A stretch of DNA of 64,000 bases. Source: Mytilinidion resinicola. Taxonomy: Eukaryota > Ascomycota > Dothideomycetes > Mytilinidiales > Mytilinidiaceae. Positions 1 through 13,200 of the stretch are shown here, in pieces (positions within the stretch are counted from its first letter, which is position 1; the number at the start of each line of letters is the position of its first letter). Where the stretch lies: NCBI RefSeq assembly GCF_010093595.1, contig NW_022985473.1:1-64000 (forward strand), in the 5' to 3' direction. A model generated the notes under the pieces. The model was not told the origin of the DNA, ran no database searches, and worked only from the letters and a program-made list of their open reading frames with translations. A program made the translations under genes and the position numbers.

Positions 1-2340
1 ATAGCTGGTGTAGCGGCCGACTAAGGAGCACTCTAAGCGACAGGAGCTGGACGGGGGGCTACGAAAATAGGCGGTCCTGGCGGTGGAACTGTCGGCGTGC
101 GTCCTGTAGGTATACCTGTAGGTCTAGCTGCCGCACCTGTGCCTATAGCAATCTTAAATCTTAATAGCTCTTGCTGCGTATTATTGTATATATAATAGCC
201 TCTCCTCGCAATAGTAGGCCGGCCGCGCCGGCGCTTAATAACAGCAGGATCCTCTATATCCTTAAAAGGCCTAAAAGAAATAGCTAGCTAATATCCTCCT
301 GGCCGAATAAACCACTAATAGTAATCTATCTCTTCCGGTTGTATATAGAGCACCGGATCTAGCCAATTTGCAAGCGCTTAGTATAGAGGATTATGCAGTT
401 TATACGCATATAGAATACTATAGATAGACTTAAACGTTTAAGTATAATTAAGTAGGTTGTATTTATTTAATTTGGCCTTTTAGAGCTGCTTCTTAAGGAA
501 AATAAGCGCCTGCGGTGTTACCTTTTAATATAGGTTACGGAATTCAGGTTCTTTAATATTATGTGGAGTATAGGCGTAATATCTAGCTATTTTATCTTTA
601 AACTTAGACCTAGAGTTAAGGATAAAGTTCTGTATATTAAGGAGAACGTTAAATAGATAGCCAGTTAACACCTAAAGAAAGCCCTTAAGTAGGCCGTGTA
701 AGCCCTTATTTCGCAATATAACTCTATAAGAAATTAAATTAGCATTATATATCTCTGCTACTTCCTTATTTCTTAGTTATTCTTTAAGCTATACTCTTAT
801 CCTCTTTAGCGCTGCCTGTTTAGTATATATATAGACCCTATGCAAAGTTTAGGCATTAAATTTAGATATTTTAGTATTAAGAAAAATCACTTATATAGTA
901 CTAAAGTACCGCACCTTACAGGTATAGCAGGTAGCCTAATTCCACCTATATAGCTACTACTTATTCTCTATATATATTACTAGGTTAGGGCGCTTCTTAT
1001 AGTTATTAAGTAGCTTCTTCTAAGCCTTATTAAATTAAGCTATAACTTCCAGCTTTATTATAGCGGTCTAACAGGTAAGGAACTGCCCCCTTTTCTCCTA
1101 TTTCTTCTTCTAAATAGCTTCCTTCTTTTTATCTAATATAGGCGCAGGTAGCGCGCTGCCTGCGGCGTACGTAGGTTCCTTCTTATACACCTTAGCTAGT
1201 TTAGTAACAATATTCTTTTTAATATGCTATATATAGAGAAGGCGCGCGACTATAGGCTATTATTAATATAGTGCGTTCCTTAGAGCTTATTCTTTATCTA
1301 TTAAAAAAACGCGTAGAATAAAAGAATAGCGCTTAAAGAGCTCGAAGAGCTGCAGTACTGCCTAGTTATAGTTTGCCTCCTTTTCTTTTAGCAGGAAATA
1401 ATAGGCAATTTTAAAGTTGTTGCTAGTATATATAACGCCGGTAATATACAGGAAGGGTATACTAAATCTATTAGTTTTATAGGTGCAATCTAATAGAATA
1501 ATATTATAATTAGCCTGTAGGATTTTAATAGAATCCGGATAGGTAAAGAAGAGGTGTTTAATTTAGTTCTGCTTATCTTTTATAAAGTTATATATATACT
1601 TCCTATTACGGCCGTTAGGTGCCGGGAATATAGAGGTTTCTAATATATAAAGGAGCGCCTAGATAGGCGTAAGGCCGCTAAGAAGCTTATTCCTATACCG
1701 GGTGCGCTTATTAGTAATATCGTGCGCTGTAATAGTAACCCCTTTCTTTAACAGCTTTATATATATCTTATTAGGCTTTATTCCGCTTAATATATCTATT
1801 TAAATAAGGGCATTTATAGATGCCGAGCGCTTCCTATTACAGGCGGCTGCTGTAGGTTTAAGTATAGCGTTATAATTATTATAAGCTTCCTCTACCGTCT
1901 CCTATAGCTAAACACGTAAGCTATTAACTCTAGAAGGCTGCTAAGTAAGCGTACCGCTTATTTTATAGTCTACTTTATTAGTAGATGTACTGCGCACGCG
2001 TGCATAAAACTCTCTGGTGCCTCTAAAGCAGCATTAGTACTATATTTTCCTTATTTCCTTCGTCTTTCTGTCTGGTTTTAAACGGAACTTAATAAGCCTA
2101 TAGCCCTGCGCCTTTGCATGCTCTCTAAGCACTTCCTCGGCTTTATCTAGCATATAGTAGAACTGTGGCGGTAGTGGTTTAAGGGCTATAGTAAGTGTAT
2201 TAAGGAAGTTAAGGATTAGGATATAATGCTTTATAGCCACGCCGCACTTGGAGAGAGTATTTGGAATTAGTAAGAAACGTAAGCGAGCGAATCGGAGGCC
2301 CCGGAGCACTCCTCCGGACCAATTAGAAGATTAGACGTAA
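1..2340 (-). mobile_element. Degraded Mutator-like (MULE/FAR1) transposase relic
   Basis: This AT-rich, TpA-rich stretch is full of stop codons but still encodes recognisable transposase pieces on the minus strand. At 2040-2309 there is a FAR1-like segment with EEVLREHAKAQGY and KPDRKTKEIRKI. At about 1439-1498 the minus strand reads LLDCTYKTNRFSIPFLYITG, the usual start of the MULE DDE transposase domain, preceded in frame by KHLFFTYPDSIKIL. In MULE transposases this Asp is the first catalytic acidic residue (family knowledge). Later parts of the DDE domain and the 3' end toward position 1 are too mutated to follow. Excess TA dinucleotides and nonsense codons suggest repeat-induced point mutation. 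The element is surely inactive. Confidence is high for the MULE family and low for exact ends; the left end may lie outside the window. Confidence 0.8.
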
Positions 2341-2343
2341 GAA

Positions 2344-2403
2344 GGGTGTATACGGAGTAGAAAAGGGGTGTACACCGAGTAAATATAGGGTGTACATTTA
2401 GCA
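2344..2403. repeat. Three tandem 22-bp repeats at the MULE relic terminus
   Basis: The motif GGGTGTAYAC/GGGTGTACA begins at 2344, 2366 and 2388, an exact 22-bp spacing (GGGTGTATACGGAGTAGA, GGGTGTACACCGAGTAAA, GGGTGTACATTTAG). It lies just outside the transposase 5' end. Terminal or subterminal short repeats are common in MULEs, so this is probably the right end of the element, where transposase would bind (inference). Confidence 0.6.
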
Positions 2404-3680
2404 GCGCCCGAACTCAAAGCTCCAGTAATATTGCGACCTATTGACGAATACTACCAAATAGTTTGCGATGCGTACATTCATATGTTTAAGTATGGGGGAA
2501 CTATAGAGGAAATTGGTGGGAATATAGATGACGTAGAAAATTTCTCCTTATGTTAATCTATATTCGCTATAATAGTCTAACACCCTTTAGATCGTAAATA
2601 CATAAGTCTTTTAAAATGGGATAGTGGCATTTTCATCCTAGATTACATGAAGGGCTGTGGCATTCATCGGTGTAGCTCGCCAACACACCGTGGGAAGTTC
2701 CGTACGGAAACTTCTGGACGAATTGACCTCGTCAAGTGACAGCTCATACCTATGTTATGTATAAAATGCAGTGATCGCAATTAACTCAAGTGAATATGAA
2801 GCGATATTCTCTTATGCTCAGCATCTCCGGCTCTTCTTGACAAACAGACTATACCTCGATTGGTTCGAAATCTCTTCGCGAAAGAGATTTCGTATGGATT
2901 GCAGCAAGTTCCCGAGTACCACTGATTCTTCGGGGCAGTGGCGCTCACGATCTTGGACTTGTCGGAGAAGGTTGTCTACATAGCTTTATGCACAATAAGG
3001 CATTGGAGCTGGATCCTTCCTTCGAGGATATCACTATAGTCTAAAATGCGAGGTTTGCTGATCATTTCGACTAAGTTACAGTAGCACTCCATTATATTTC
3101 CCGTGTAACTTGGATTTTGCACTCAGAGGATACGAAGTTGCCGACCCAAATTAGACGTCACCTCAAGAAGTCACGGGCATAGCCCGCAAATTCAACCAGC
3201 CACAACCTTGTAGTCCGCCACAGTCATTCTAGAAACGGTATAATTTTAAAATTCAATACAAATTTAATACGGTATAGTCTAAGCACGCTCATGCACCCCT
3301 ACACACGCTAAATCTGTCGTTCTGGATTTCTAAACGAAACGTTGAACAGCATGACCGAGACCACAGGAATTTTCTCGTTGCATACTGGTTTACTAAGGAG
3401 AAATAACTAAAGAACCGTAAGGCCGTAACTAAAATGTAATGGCATCAAGAGGGAGAGACTTGAGATGCCTAAATAGTAAACTCATCACGCTGTAGGGTGC
3501 TTCTCGCAATACCGGGGGGGCTAGTAGATGCTTTGCTCGATATCCCTACAACGCGCTCAACCGCGTCCCACGAGGCCAAAAGGCCCATAACTCCCACGAC
3601 CCAAGCTTCTATCCCCAAGCCCATTCAACGCAACCTCCCTCTCTCCCGCGGCCACTAGTATCGAGACCTCCAAGTTCATC
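2404..3680. other. No gene seen
   Basis: About 1.3 kb of mixed composition between the MULE relic and the GC-rich stretch that follows. The only reading frame of note (2771-2983, 70 codons) has no recognisable similarity, and I see no paired splice sites or conserved motif. Confidence 0.5.
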
Positions 3681-6600
3681 ATATGAATTCCCTACTCCCT
3701 CATATCCCTGCGCACACCCCCCTCCCCCCCACACGGGCGCGCGCCCAATCCCCTCCTATCCAAAATCTCCACCTTTTCCAAATGCGCCGGCCGAGAAATC
3801 ACCAGCTCAACATCGAGCGCACCTCTTCCCAAGTTTTTCGGGATCACAGTCAAGAACCTCTGAGTTCTACGGAGGTGCTCGGACCACTTGCGAGCGGGGA
3901 GAGTTCGAGGGATGACGGAGGTATTTTTGAGAGGCTCTCGGGGCGGCTGAGGCTTGGACTCGAGCGACCAGGGCTGCAATGGATATGAGTCCCGGGGAGT
4001 GCGGGAGTAAAGCGGAGGAAGGATGGCGCAGTTCGGAGACACTGGGCGCTGGATGCTGAGGCTTGTGGGATGGAGAGGCGCGCTGGGATGGTAGTTGGGG
4101 GGAGGGGGGACGAAGAAGTCAAGGCAAAGTCACACGGTGGCGTTGGATGAGGGGGATGACGAGAAGGTTGACCCTGCACAGCGCGGGTTCTAAGGCGCTG
4201 ACGAAGGAAGATTCGCTGAAGCTGTGGCACTCCATGAGAGATTTTAATGTGGGAATCGCTTGAGTTGGAAGCCCCTCGGCGCTTGAATGCTTCACAGCAT
4301 TACACATGGCGCAAAACACTCTCTTGGCTCCTCTACTTGCGACTCTTCCATTGCCTTTCAACTAGGTACAAATAACTACGCCTCCAAGATCTCGAATATC
4401 ACTCACCCCTTGTACGTCTGCTTCTTCCGCGCCATCCGGCTGAGCTCCGATCTTTCCTTCTGCGCGAAGTCGCTCAGAGATCTGGCCCTCAATCCTTCGA
4501 CGTAGCTCCATTACCCACTGCCCCAAGCCCCAGGCCTCCAGCCTCCTCGATTCCGCTGCGCCGGTGTGTCGCTCCAGCACACAGCTGAACCTTGCAGCCC
4601 GATCTCTTCCTCGAATATCCAACCGGTTATCCAACAAGAAAACCCCTCTGATCCCGGTCGTCATATTCGTCCAGCGAGCCTTCTAGTCTCTCGGCCACAG
4701 ATCTATCGTCGATGTGTCGCTGATGGTTGGTTTCTGGGGAGGAAAGAGAGGATCCTACTGGAATCTTCCGAGAGGCAGCAAATAACACGCGTCTCGAAAC
4801 CCGATATTGGGGAAGAAGGAAGGGAGGTCGGCTGGAGGAGGAACATGGTAAGGTGTGGAGGTGGAGGCTGCGCCTAACACTGATAGGCTTGTGTGTCCGG
4901 CATCCGAGGGCTTGGATGTAAAGGGAGACGTCAGGAAGGAGATCGCTGTGGGTAATGAGCCGAATGAGGGTTAGCGAGAAGAGAAAGTAGTGAGCTGCAT
5001 GTTGCGCTTTCAGAGATCATCTGGGAAGATGGCGCTGATTTCGTTGTCGCGTATCATACAGTGAAGAAGAAAGGTGATGCGCCTGTACCAAATAATTCAA
5101 AGTTGCTGTACATATCCTTCGAGATGGAGACCAACATCCTCGCCTGCAAGGTCCTCAAGATCCCGCACATTTATCCCGTTTCCTAGGTTTTGACTCGGTG
5201 CCAGCGCTCTCTCACAATCCGCACTCCTCTGACAGAGTTGAAGCAACCTCCGAAGCAACCCCCAGTCCTATACTCCCTGCCCGTCGTGATCTCCCACTTG
5301 TCTGATATATCCATCGAAAGCCTCCTCCCCGGATTCGAAGACCCCTCCTCCCTCCAACTCGAGTCCTGCCGACAGCTTGCTCCCTCACCCGCGCCGCCTT
5401 TTCGCCATCACATACTCGGACCCTCTGCCTAAGGCACAAATGCTGTCGTTGTGCGATCGCCGCGCAGAAGAATCACTACTCGAGAGCACTTGGTCGCCGT
5501 CGACGCAAACTAAAGCCTCCCAGCCCGTCCCAATCTCGAATCTCCAATCAATTGTCCAGTCACATCCTCCTAGCCAGGGAAGCTCCTTCGCCGGAACAAG
5601 GCCTTCCATCCATCTCATCCAGCGGCAGCCGTGTCGCCTCCCGACCGCAGCACGTCCTCGGCCAGCGCTGGCTATCGCTTTGTAAGACTTAGAGTGCGAG
5701 ATCTCCCTGAGGGTTTCGGTGGATGTTTCCGGGCAGAATGGCACCGAGCTGGGAGTGGGATGTGGAGGAAGAAGGTACAGACGTTGGGGGGATATCTTGG
5801 TAGCTGCTTGGGACAGGCGCGAAGTCTTTTGAGTTTGCGGAGGAGCAGCACAAGGGTTCGGAGCCGCGATGGGGAGGATTGAACGAGCGTGAACCCGGCT
5901 GGCGAGAGGTTCTGCGGCAGGTGGAGGATGATGGCTTTGGCTGGCCACTGTTAGCTGTCTCGCATCTCGAAGACGTCAGACGGAGGGCTGTTAACCCCGT
6001 CAACGCGATGTCTACGATGAGAACGGATGTCACCTAGCTGTTCAGTAGCATTAGGAAACTCTGCTATTGCCTCAGAAATAGCCACCGTGATGCCTGCCTG
6101 CAGATTCTTGAAGATCTCGTCAGTGTAGCCCAACAAGAGCATTCTCCCATCCTGCCATTGGCTCCCCTAGGTAGTGCTTTGATACATCTGCCTTCATCTT
6201 GGTGTCCCAACTCCCTTGTATCCGGACATGCCCACCTACCGCGTCCTCCCTCCCGCCAGCTCAACCCTCCTTCCTTCGATCTAGCCCTTCTTCTCCAACT
6301 CGAGCCCGTTTCCCAGTATACTCCAGCAGCCGCTCAGGCTACCGCTGCACAAGTTCTTCAATATCCAATCCCACAGGTTCTTAGGCACGGCAGAACTTGC
6401 TATTGTGAGGCTACGCCATTGCCGACGCCTCTGCAGGACTTCACAGGGCTCCGCAGGCGGCGCCAGCGTGTATCATCCAGTTCGCACACGGAGAGTTCGG
6501 AGGTTGCGCGTAGCGATAGAGGGATGCTATGGATGGGCGGAAGCGCAGACGAGGTCGCAGGGTAAGGACGCGAGAGTGCTGGTGATCATATACATTCTAG

Positions 6601-7240
6601 ATACGAGGAGCGAGACGAACGACTTCGCTATGGGCAACGACAAACGGTTGGGTGGAGGGCGAAGCTACAGAGAGAAGAAGCTCTCAGCGGCTTCTTAGCT
6701 CAAGAGTGGGATAGGTCTCGGAGAATTCACGAACTTGGCTGGGTATGCAAACGTGACATCTGAGGCTGCGTTGCCTCGAGCGTCGGTAGGACACGACGAT
6801 ACGAGACGGCTCGCGCTGCGGCCTTCGTGGAGCCTTGAGGGTAGGACTGCGGAAGGTTGAAGCGCCGTCGGGAGACTGCTGCGACTCTGCGAGCGTGTCT
6901 TGAAAAGCCGTTGGTGTCGGCGTTGGAGGCAGCAGGCAGATGCGATTGGGGAGGGGGGTCAGTCGCTGGGCTTTGCGGAAGCCAGTGCTGTGGAGCGATT
7001 GGGTTGATGAAGCCGTTGACGGGCGCTATGAAACCCATTCAGCTCTGCAGAACAAAGAGCGGCCTAGCGGGAGGTAAAATCGATGCGGTAGGATTCTGCG
7101 GAGTAGATGATCGTTAGCAAAGCTCGAATGTCCGTGGCAAGCGCAAATTCCGGAAAGATCTTTGCCTGGATGGTTCTGCAGAAGCAAAAGAGGTGATTGA
7201 AAAGACGTTCTTCTTCGCCATCCTGCTCAAGGCAAGAGCA
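3681..7240. other. Unresolved GC-rich region open on both strands
   Basis: Several overlapping frames of 60-190 codons run on both strands, mainly because the DNA is GC-rich and CT/GA-biased. The longest is minus 5385-5948. None has a recognisable domain, and frames that look protein-like (for example plus strand around 4640-4700 reading VAERLEGSLDEYDDRD) are cut by stops within a few dozen codons with no clean GT-AG introns to rescue them. It may be a decayed gene or repeat. I do not call a CDS here. Confidence 0.4.
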
Positions 7241-7249
7241 GCAATGAAA

Positions 7250-7340
7250 AAATAAGGGGATTCGAACCCCAGGAATTGAAACCTCGTGCAAGCAGACTGT
7301 AGGAGTTGGCCTCGCAGTTACCTAGAGCGCCATCGGGCAT
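7250..7340 (-). other. tRNA-like element (B box plus weak A box)
   Basis: On the minus strand 7258-7268 is a perfect RNA polymerase III B box (GGTTCGAATCC) inside a 4-bp T-stem (GGGG/CCCC). A partial A box (TGGCGCTCTAGG) sits at 7321-7332, about 52 bp upstream, a tRNA-like spacing. The expected acceptor stem does not pair well, the 3' strand being T-rich, and I cannot fold a convincing anticodon arm. It is therefore more likely a tRNA-derived SINE head or tRNA pseudogene than a functional tRNA. Confidence 0.35.
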
Positions 7341-7522
7341 ATGCTAAAATGTAACCTTCCGCAAAGTCCCACAGTAGCCAAAGCACGTCGAACTCAGTCT
7401 CAACCCACACGAAGGACCCGCAATGCGTACACCTGCGTGGGAGAGGGAAGGTCTGAGATCTCCAGACTGAGGGTGGGTGTTGAACCCCAGCACATAATGA
7501 AGAGTCCTTGCGGAAACCATCT

Positions 7523-7560
7523 GTGCCCATGAAGGAATCGAACCTCCAACGCGTCAAGCC
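7523..7560 (-). other. Second tRNA-like T-arm with B box
   Basis: The minus strand carries GGAGG-TTCGATT-CCTTC, a 5-bp T-stem with a 7-nt loop that matches the B-box consensus (GGTTCGATTCC), about 260 bp from the first B box and in the same orientation. No matching A box or acceptor strand was found upstream. Two B boxes close together suggest SINE copies or decayed tRNA genes. Confidence 0.3.
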
Positions 7561-10215
7561 GTAGAACACTTTTTGACGAGCGAATGACAGTAAGCAAGAT
7601 ATGGTAATACATGCTCCACAACCACCTCCATGTTGTTCCTCCAGAGTCGTCTGAAGAGCTCTTTCGGGCTCCGGTCTTGTCATCTCGGCGTACCAAGGTG
7701 AAACAGAGGATCATATTGCCTTCCATCGCTCAACCCCGTCTCATCTGGAGGCATGGGTACTGCTGAACGTTGAATAACGGTCAACATGCAGCTCGCCCAA
7801 ACGTCTCACGGCGGGGCCATTCGGGTCCGTCTGCACTCTCGTCCATTCCACTGCGGTAACTGCCCGACAGCTTTGTTACAGTTTGTCAGCCTAGTGAAGC
7901 TCTCCTGTCAGAGACATCGCATTCGCCGACTAGGAGTCCTGAATCATGCCCGATCGACCACCAGGAATGCTGACTGTTGTCTCCTCCCCAGGCGAGTAAT
8001 TTTCCTATATTAAAGTCTTACGCTCCAAAAGAGCTGCCTGGTAACCCCAACGTCCCCAGTCCTGGAATTTAGATCAGACCACAGAAGCTAGTCATCGCTG
8101 TACCGAAGCACCAGACCTGACGTCGCCCAAAACCAAGCAATGCTTGAAGTGTGCAGTCCGAGCCCAGATCTGGATGGTTGTGGCCGGTCTCGCCCCCGTT
8201 CGGGCCAGGGAATCACCCCCAGAGAAAGAGGAGTTGCTTGGTCAGGGCATCGCCCTACACTGGTTCTTGTGAGACAGAGCACTACTGCGGACGAATCAAC
8301 GCGGCTCGAGCCATTCCATTCGCACATCTCGCGCAATGTTGCTACCGAGGTCTCGGAATGGCCCTGGTCGAAAGTTTCATTTCGGTATCTCCTAAGGTGG
8401 TTCCTTCCGGCGGGCTAAAGCTCGTCACACCTTCCAGCTGCCGCGATCCTGAGTAGGCGCCTGCTGATAGACCAGGCTCACATGGCATCCTCGAAAACCA
8501 TGGCCGTCAGACGCTTTCCTCAGTCGCACAGACGTGCTCCGACCTGCCTAGGGGAGACTGTGAGATGTTAGTCTGAGAAGCGATGGAACGACGAGCGAGC
8601 GGAGAGTGGTAGAGCGGGGAGATGGGAGCGAGATGGTGAGAGATCGTTCGAAGGACAGAGAATGGAGAGGACAGCGCAGAGAGGGAAGACCAGCGTGCTG
8701 AGAAAGGGAATACCAGGTTGCCGAGAGAGCGAAGCGCTGGGAGGAGCTGAGGCAGCGAGCAAACGCAGGGGCAGCAGAGGATGGGCATGCGGAGGACTGG
8801 GAGATGGGAGAGGCAGAAGAGGCGGGAGAGTGCAGGCCTTGAACGGAGAGCTCGAAGTCGACAGGTGGAGAGGAGGAGCGAAAAGAAAGCTTACCAGGCC
8901 GAAGACAGCATGCAATGGACACCAGCGCTAGGCAGTAGTGTCCATAAGCCCACACCCCACTGCACCCCAGGCGCGACCCTGGGGGGACCGACGATGCAAA
9001 AGACAGGCACACGTCGATGAAGAAGAAAGGAAGGAGCCCGAGGGCCGCGAGGGTTTTATGGTCGTGGTGCGGTGGTCCGTGCTAGCGTAACGCTAACCGA
9101 AAGCAGCAGAATCGTACGAGCGGCGGCGTGGGCAGGCAGGTAGCCAGCCAAGTGAAGCGCTTCTCGAAGGTTCGGCACGGCTACAGCTGGCATTGACGTC
9201 ACCCGCTCATCGGCATACCGAAGTTCCTCTGGCAAAAAGCCGAATCTTTAAGTGCGTGGGAGTGGATCGCGTGTACTGGGATCGAGGCGCGACTGGATCA
9301 AAATAGTGAATGTCAAACAATCTTGTCAATGCTGACTTGCACCCTGACGGGCCATAAGCTAAGATGATCTTGAGGGCGATCTCATTCTTAGGCATTCAGT
9401 ATCGCTACCTCGCTCGGATTTTGGAGGCACTGCACCCCGTCAAATGCAAGTCTGCTCGGTCCCAGCCCCCAGTGCAGAGCCTGGCGCAGGACTTACAGGA
9501 CTTCAGCGCCTGGGATGAGCGTGAGGCTTATCATTGCCTTTGTCTCATTGCCTGTACGTGTTGTTGTCGCGTCGTTATCGCGTGTTGTGCCGCCCTGCGC
9601 GTGGAGCGGGAATTGGCCTTTCGTCTGATGTTCGTGACGTCCCGTGATGTCGGCTCGGTTGATTGGCCGAGGGCCGATGCTTTCGTCCCGAATCCAGAAA
9701 ATCTGCCAAGCCGCCGTTCCCAAGCGAGCCTGTGCGACACCATCACCCACGACTCGTACCGACCTCAACAGCATTATTGGAAGATATCTTCTTGAGGCAA
9801 AGGTGGGCCTCAGTTTCGCTCTACAGTGTGGGATCTTCGCTTGAACCTGCATGCGCGTCTCCTGCGTTGGCCCGTGCGCAGTCTCAGAGAACCCTTCCAG
9901 CAGACATGAAGTGTTGAACAGCATTTGTGTCATTTGGAAATATTATGCAGCTTTTATCTATCTTTGCTGGTTTTGTTTTTGGTGTCTTGTCACTGGCCCC
10001 TTCTTCGAGTATCGTCCACCCCTTCGAACGTTTCGCCTCACAAATACCCGGTCTGAAGGCCTTTACAAGAGCTGGACGCTGATCAAATGATCGACCGCAG
10101 TACTTCCAATGGTCTCAGTATCATTAAAACTGGGAAACCACCCGAACTGCGTAGTAAGCTATGCCAAAGCGAGATACATACCTTGAAGAACATCCGACTC
10201 TCCATAAAATTCTCC
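7561..10215. other. No confident gene
   Basis: About 2.6 kb holding overlapping purine- or pyrimidine-biased frames. The frame starting with ATG at 9364 (143 codons, plus) and the frames at 8507-9012 (minus) are the longest, but they overlap each other's antisense frames and show no recognised motif. A donor-like GGCCTG|GTAAGC occurs on the minus strand near 8893, so an unrecognised spliced gene cannot be excluded. Confidence 0.4.
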
Positions 10216-13200
10216 TCAAATTACCGTCTCCCACTGTTCCTCTTCCTCTTCCTCTTCGTCCTCATCCTCAGGTCGCTGATCTCCCACATCCTCCTCCTGC
10301 ACCGTCCCAGTAACCCCAGCCTCATCCCGGCGGACATCGAGATCCCCGTTCGGCACACAATCAATCCTTCGACCCCCGCCCTCGCTTCCATCGCTGGCCT
10401 CCCAGGCTCCCTCCCCTCCCGTCTCCCCATCCTCAAGCGACACAACTGCAGCATCATCCCGCTGCCCCTCCTCCCGCTGCCTCCGCGCCGCCTCAGCCCG
10501 CGCCTGCGCCCGATCCGACAGAACCGGCTGCCTGCGCCTCGGCTTCCACCCCACCATCTGCGTCGCCGGCTTTACCCAGGAATAATTCTTTTGCGGCGGT
10601 GGAGTAGGCGGCCGGTTTAGCGGCAGTGCTGCTGTGGGTGCGGTACCTGTAGCGCGTGGAGGCTGACGCGGCTGTGACCGAACTACTAGTACGTCGTCCT
10701 CGCTGCCTGAGATCACAATCGTAGGGGGTGCGTTCGTAGTGGGCGCGTTCGGTGTAGGCGCTTTCCGCGGATGAGCGACTGTTGCGCGTAACTCGCCATG
10801 GGGCGAGGGAGAGGAGCCCCGGCCGACTTTAGGAGTCTTGCAGCGCGGCTGAGAGCTCGGTCCTGCTGCCTGGTCTCTAAGACGCTTGCTACCAGGCGGC
10901 GGTGGCGGAGAGATAGAAGCGTTGGCGGGTTGTGATGGTATACTTTGCTGCGATTGGGAGCGTTGCTGAGAGAGCTCTTGCACGCGTTGCTGGGCGAGGA
11001 GAACGTTTCTTTGAAGTCTCTGTTGAGGCGAAAGAGCAGTATATGTCTGAGGTGCCCGTTGTGACTCGCCGTCAACATGGCCGCGAACTCTTTCCTGATG
11101 TCGCACCTGATTTGAGGCACTGATTTGGAAGCCTTGGTTGCCGGTTTAGCTTTGCTGAGTCCCAGGGTGCGGAGGTGCCTGTCTTTGAGAGGTGCGCGGA
11201 GGAAGGGGACCCTGAGAGGGCAATGTGCCTGATAGTACGCCTGTTGCAGCAAAGAGATTGTAGTTCGGACTTGACGTGGGTAGCGCTCTCGGCTACTGTT
11301 GAGGATTAGGGGGGGAATAGGATACCGTACCGGCCAACGGGTAGTTTATCTGGGTATCTATCGGAGCGAGTCGGGGCTTCTTTCTACTTGGCGGCAAAGG
11401 ATTAGGTTCTACTGCAGGCTATGGATCACGCTTTTTGATTAGTAAACCATCATAAGGAGCACCATTTCTGTTGTTAAGGTTTATCCGCTGCAACATAGAA
11501 CCTTGCTGTGATGTTGGTCGTCCTTGGCCCTGCTGCTGCTCTGCGGGGCCCCGTGAAACAAGGTTCGTGTTTGATTGTTGAGTTGGCGGAGGGATCGTGT
11601 TCATCGGAGGTACTGTTCGTTGAGAAATGGAAGGGAGAGGTGCATTTTGGGTTGGCGAAGTACTCTGAGTTCCATTTGGAATCTGTGAGCGTGCAAGGGC
11701 GCCCTGTTTTTGGAGATCGACTTGAGGCTGAATTGTTGCCATTGGTTGATTATTCAGTACTGGCGCAGTACCTGTCGGCACTACTACGCCTGTGGAGGGA
11801 TTTGTCGCTGAGCCTGCTCCTGAAGGCCCCTGCTGCACAGCAATCAGCCTGGTATGTTCCCTAGCGCGGTGATCATCGTTATTGTCTTTGTACCGCCTCA
11901 ACTTATTCTCCCTGCATTTAGGGTCAGCGATAATTTCCTTCATGATATGATGTTGTCCCTCAAGAACTTTCGTGCATATACCTTTCTGAATAGATATTAG
12001 ATGACATATCCGGTCGAGCTTTTCCGTGAAGTCTAACGTTCTACCCCGAATTTCCAAGTTATTTTGACGAGGCGTCCATGGCCAAGTCCAGACAAAACAG
12101 CCCACCCTATGAAGCTGAGCCATAAGGTTAGTAAGTTGCTATGCTCTAGCCGTGACATCCATTCGAGGATACACCTGCGTTGAACCAGGAGCCCATCTCC
12201 TGCCATTATTTGATTTCAAATCGAAGGCCTGCGACGTGTCTACCAAAGCAGCCCTAATTCGTGTGGCGACCGCTGCTGCTTCGATACGCGTGCCGGGTAA
12301 GCCATTGTTGGAGTCTGGTCTCCACTGAACTCTGTTTAGGTAGTCATTGGCTTCCTGACTCGTCATACCATCTACGGTGTCCAATTGAGCTTGTCCCTGC
12401 GGCTCCTCATTGGTGCCTATATTCTCAGCATTCTCAGATCCTGGAGTAGGACTGGCAGCTAACCCTCCAGGGCTTGGTGCCACTGGCGACGAAGGAGTCG
12501 ATTCATTCTCCCCTTCGCTCGAGTGTCCCTGACTGCTTGGCGATGACGGCAGGACTAGTTGCTCATCATTAATGGGGTTTTCTAGCTATTGCAACTCTGC
12601 CTCATCACTACCAGGTTGCTGCTGAATTAGCTGGCCGCTATCGCAAGGAGCTGGAGACGGAGGGGATGCCGATCCTCCCCGATCTCGCGCCTCCCACGAA
12701 CTGAGTTTGGTTGGATCAAAAACTTCCTCCCAGCTCTGGAGCTCCTCCAGACTTAGGGGTTCAGCCTCCGCTCTTCGCCGATCAAATCCTACCGGGTCCT
12801 TCAGTCGTTCCCAATACGCGTCACTTGGGATAGGCCCTTCCGGGATATATTTATCGGGAAAGAGCAGCATCTTGTTAATCCTTTTTTCCCATAGTTGAGC
12901 GTCTTCTCTTCGTTCTACGCGGCTATTTGGATCCTCGTAGTCTTCCTACAAGAGGCCTCGAGGATTATCATGGTGTCCGGCTTCTTGCCACCAATTCCTA
13001 TTGGCAGGATCAGGCTGCTGGCTTTCGTCTTCGCTGGTCATTGAGGTGGGATCTTGACTGATTACTGCATTCAGAGTGGCAGCAGAGTCATCTAAATTTG
13101 TATCCTCAGGGAAGGGGCTCGTGAAGGTGTCGGGGGCGATATTACTTACGTATTCTTGAAGCTCATTCATGGCCTCAGCATTCATGGCCTCAGATGACCC

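Noticed and set aside
7780..8010. Possible 5S rRNA gene (GACCACCAGGAATGCTGACTG)
   Set aside because: Only a short resemblance to the 5S 3' part; the rest of the 120-nt sequence and its internal control region are absent.
9364..9795. 143-codon ATG-started plus-strand frame
   Set aside because: No motif, overlapped by similar-length antisense frames, Cys-rich low-complexity composition; likely chance in GC-rich DNA.
12115..12174. 60-nt intron (GTGTAT...TACTAAC...CTCAG) removing the codon-484 stop
   Set aside because: Splice signals are plausible, but the excised part contains the YPRMDVTARA segment that aligns with block 1 of the paralogues. Kept as an alternative; it would not remove the other seven stops.
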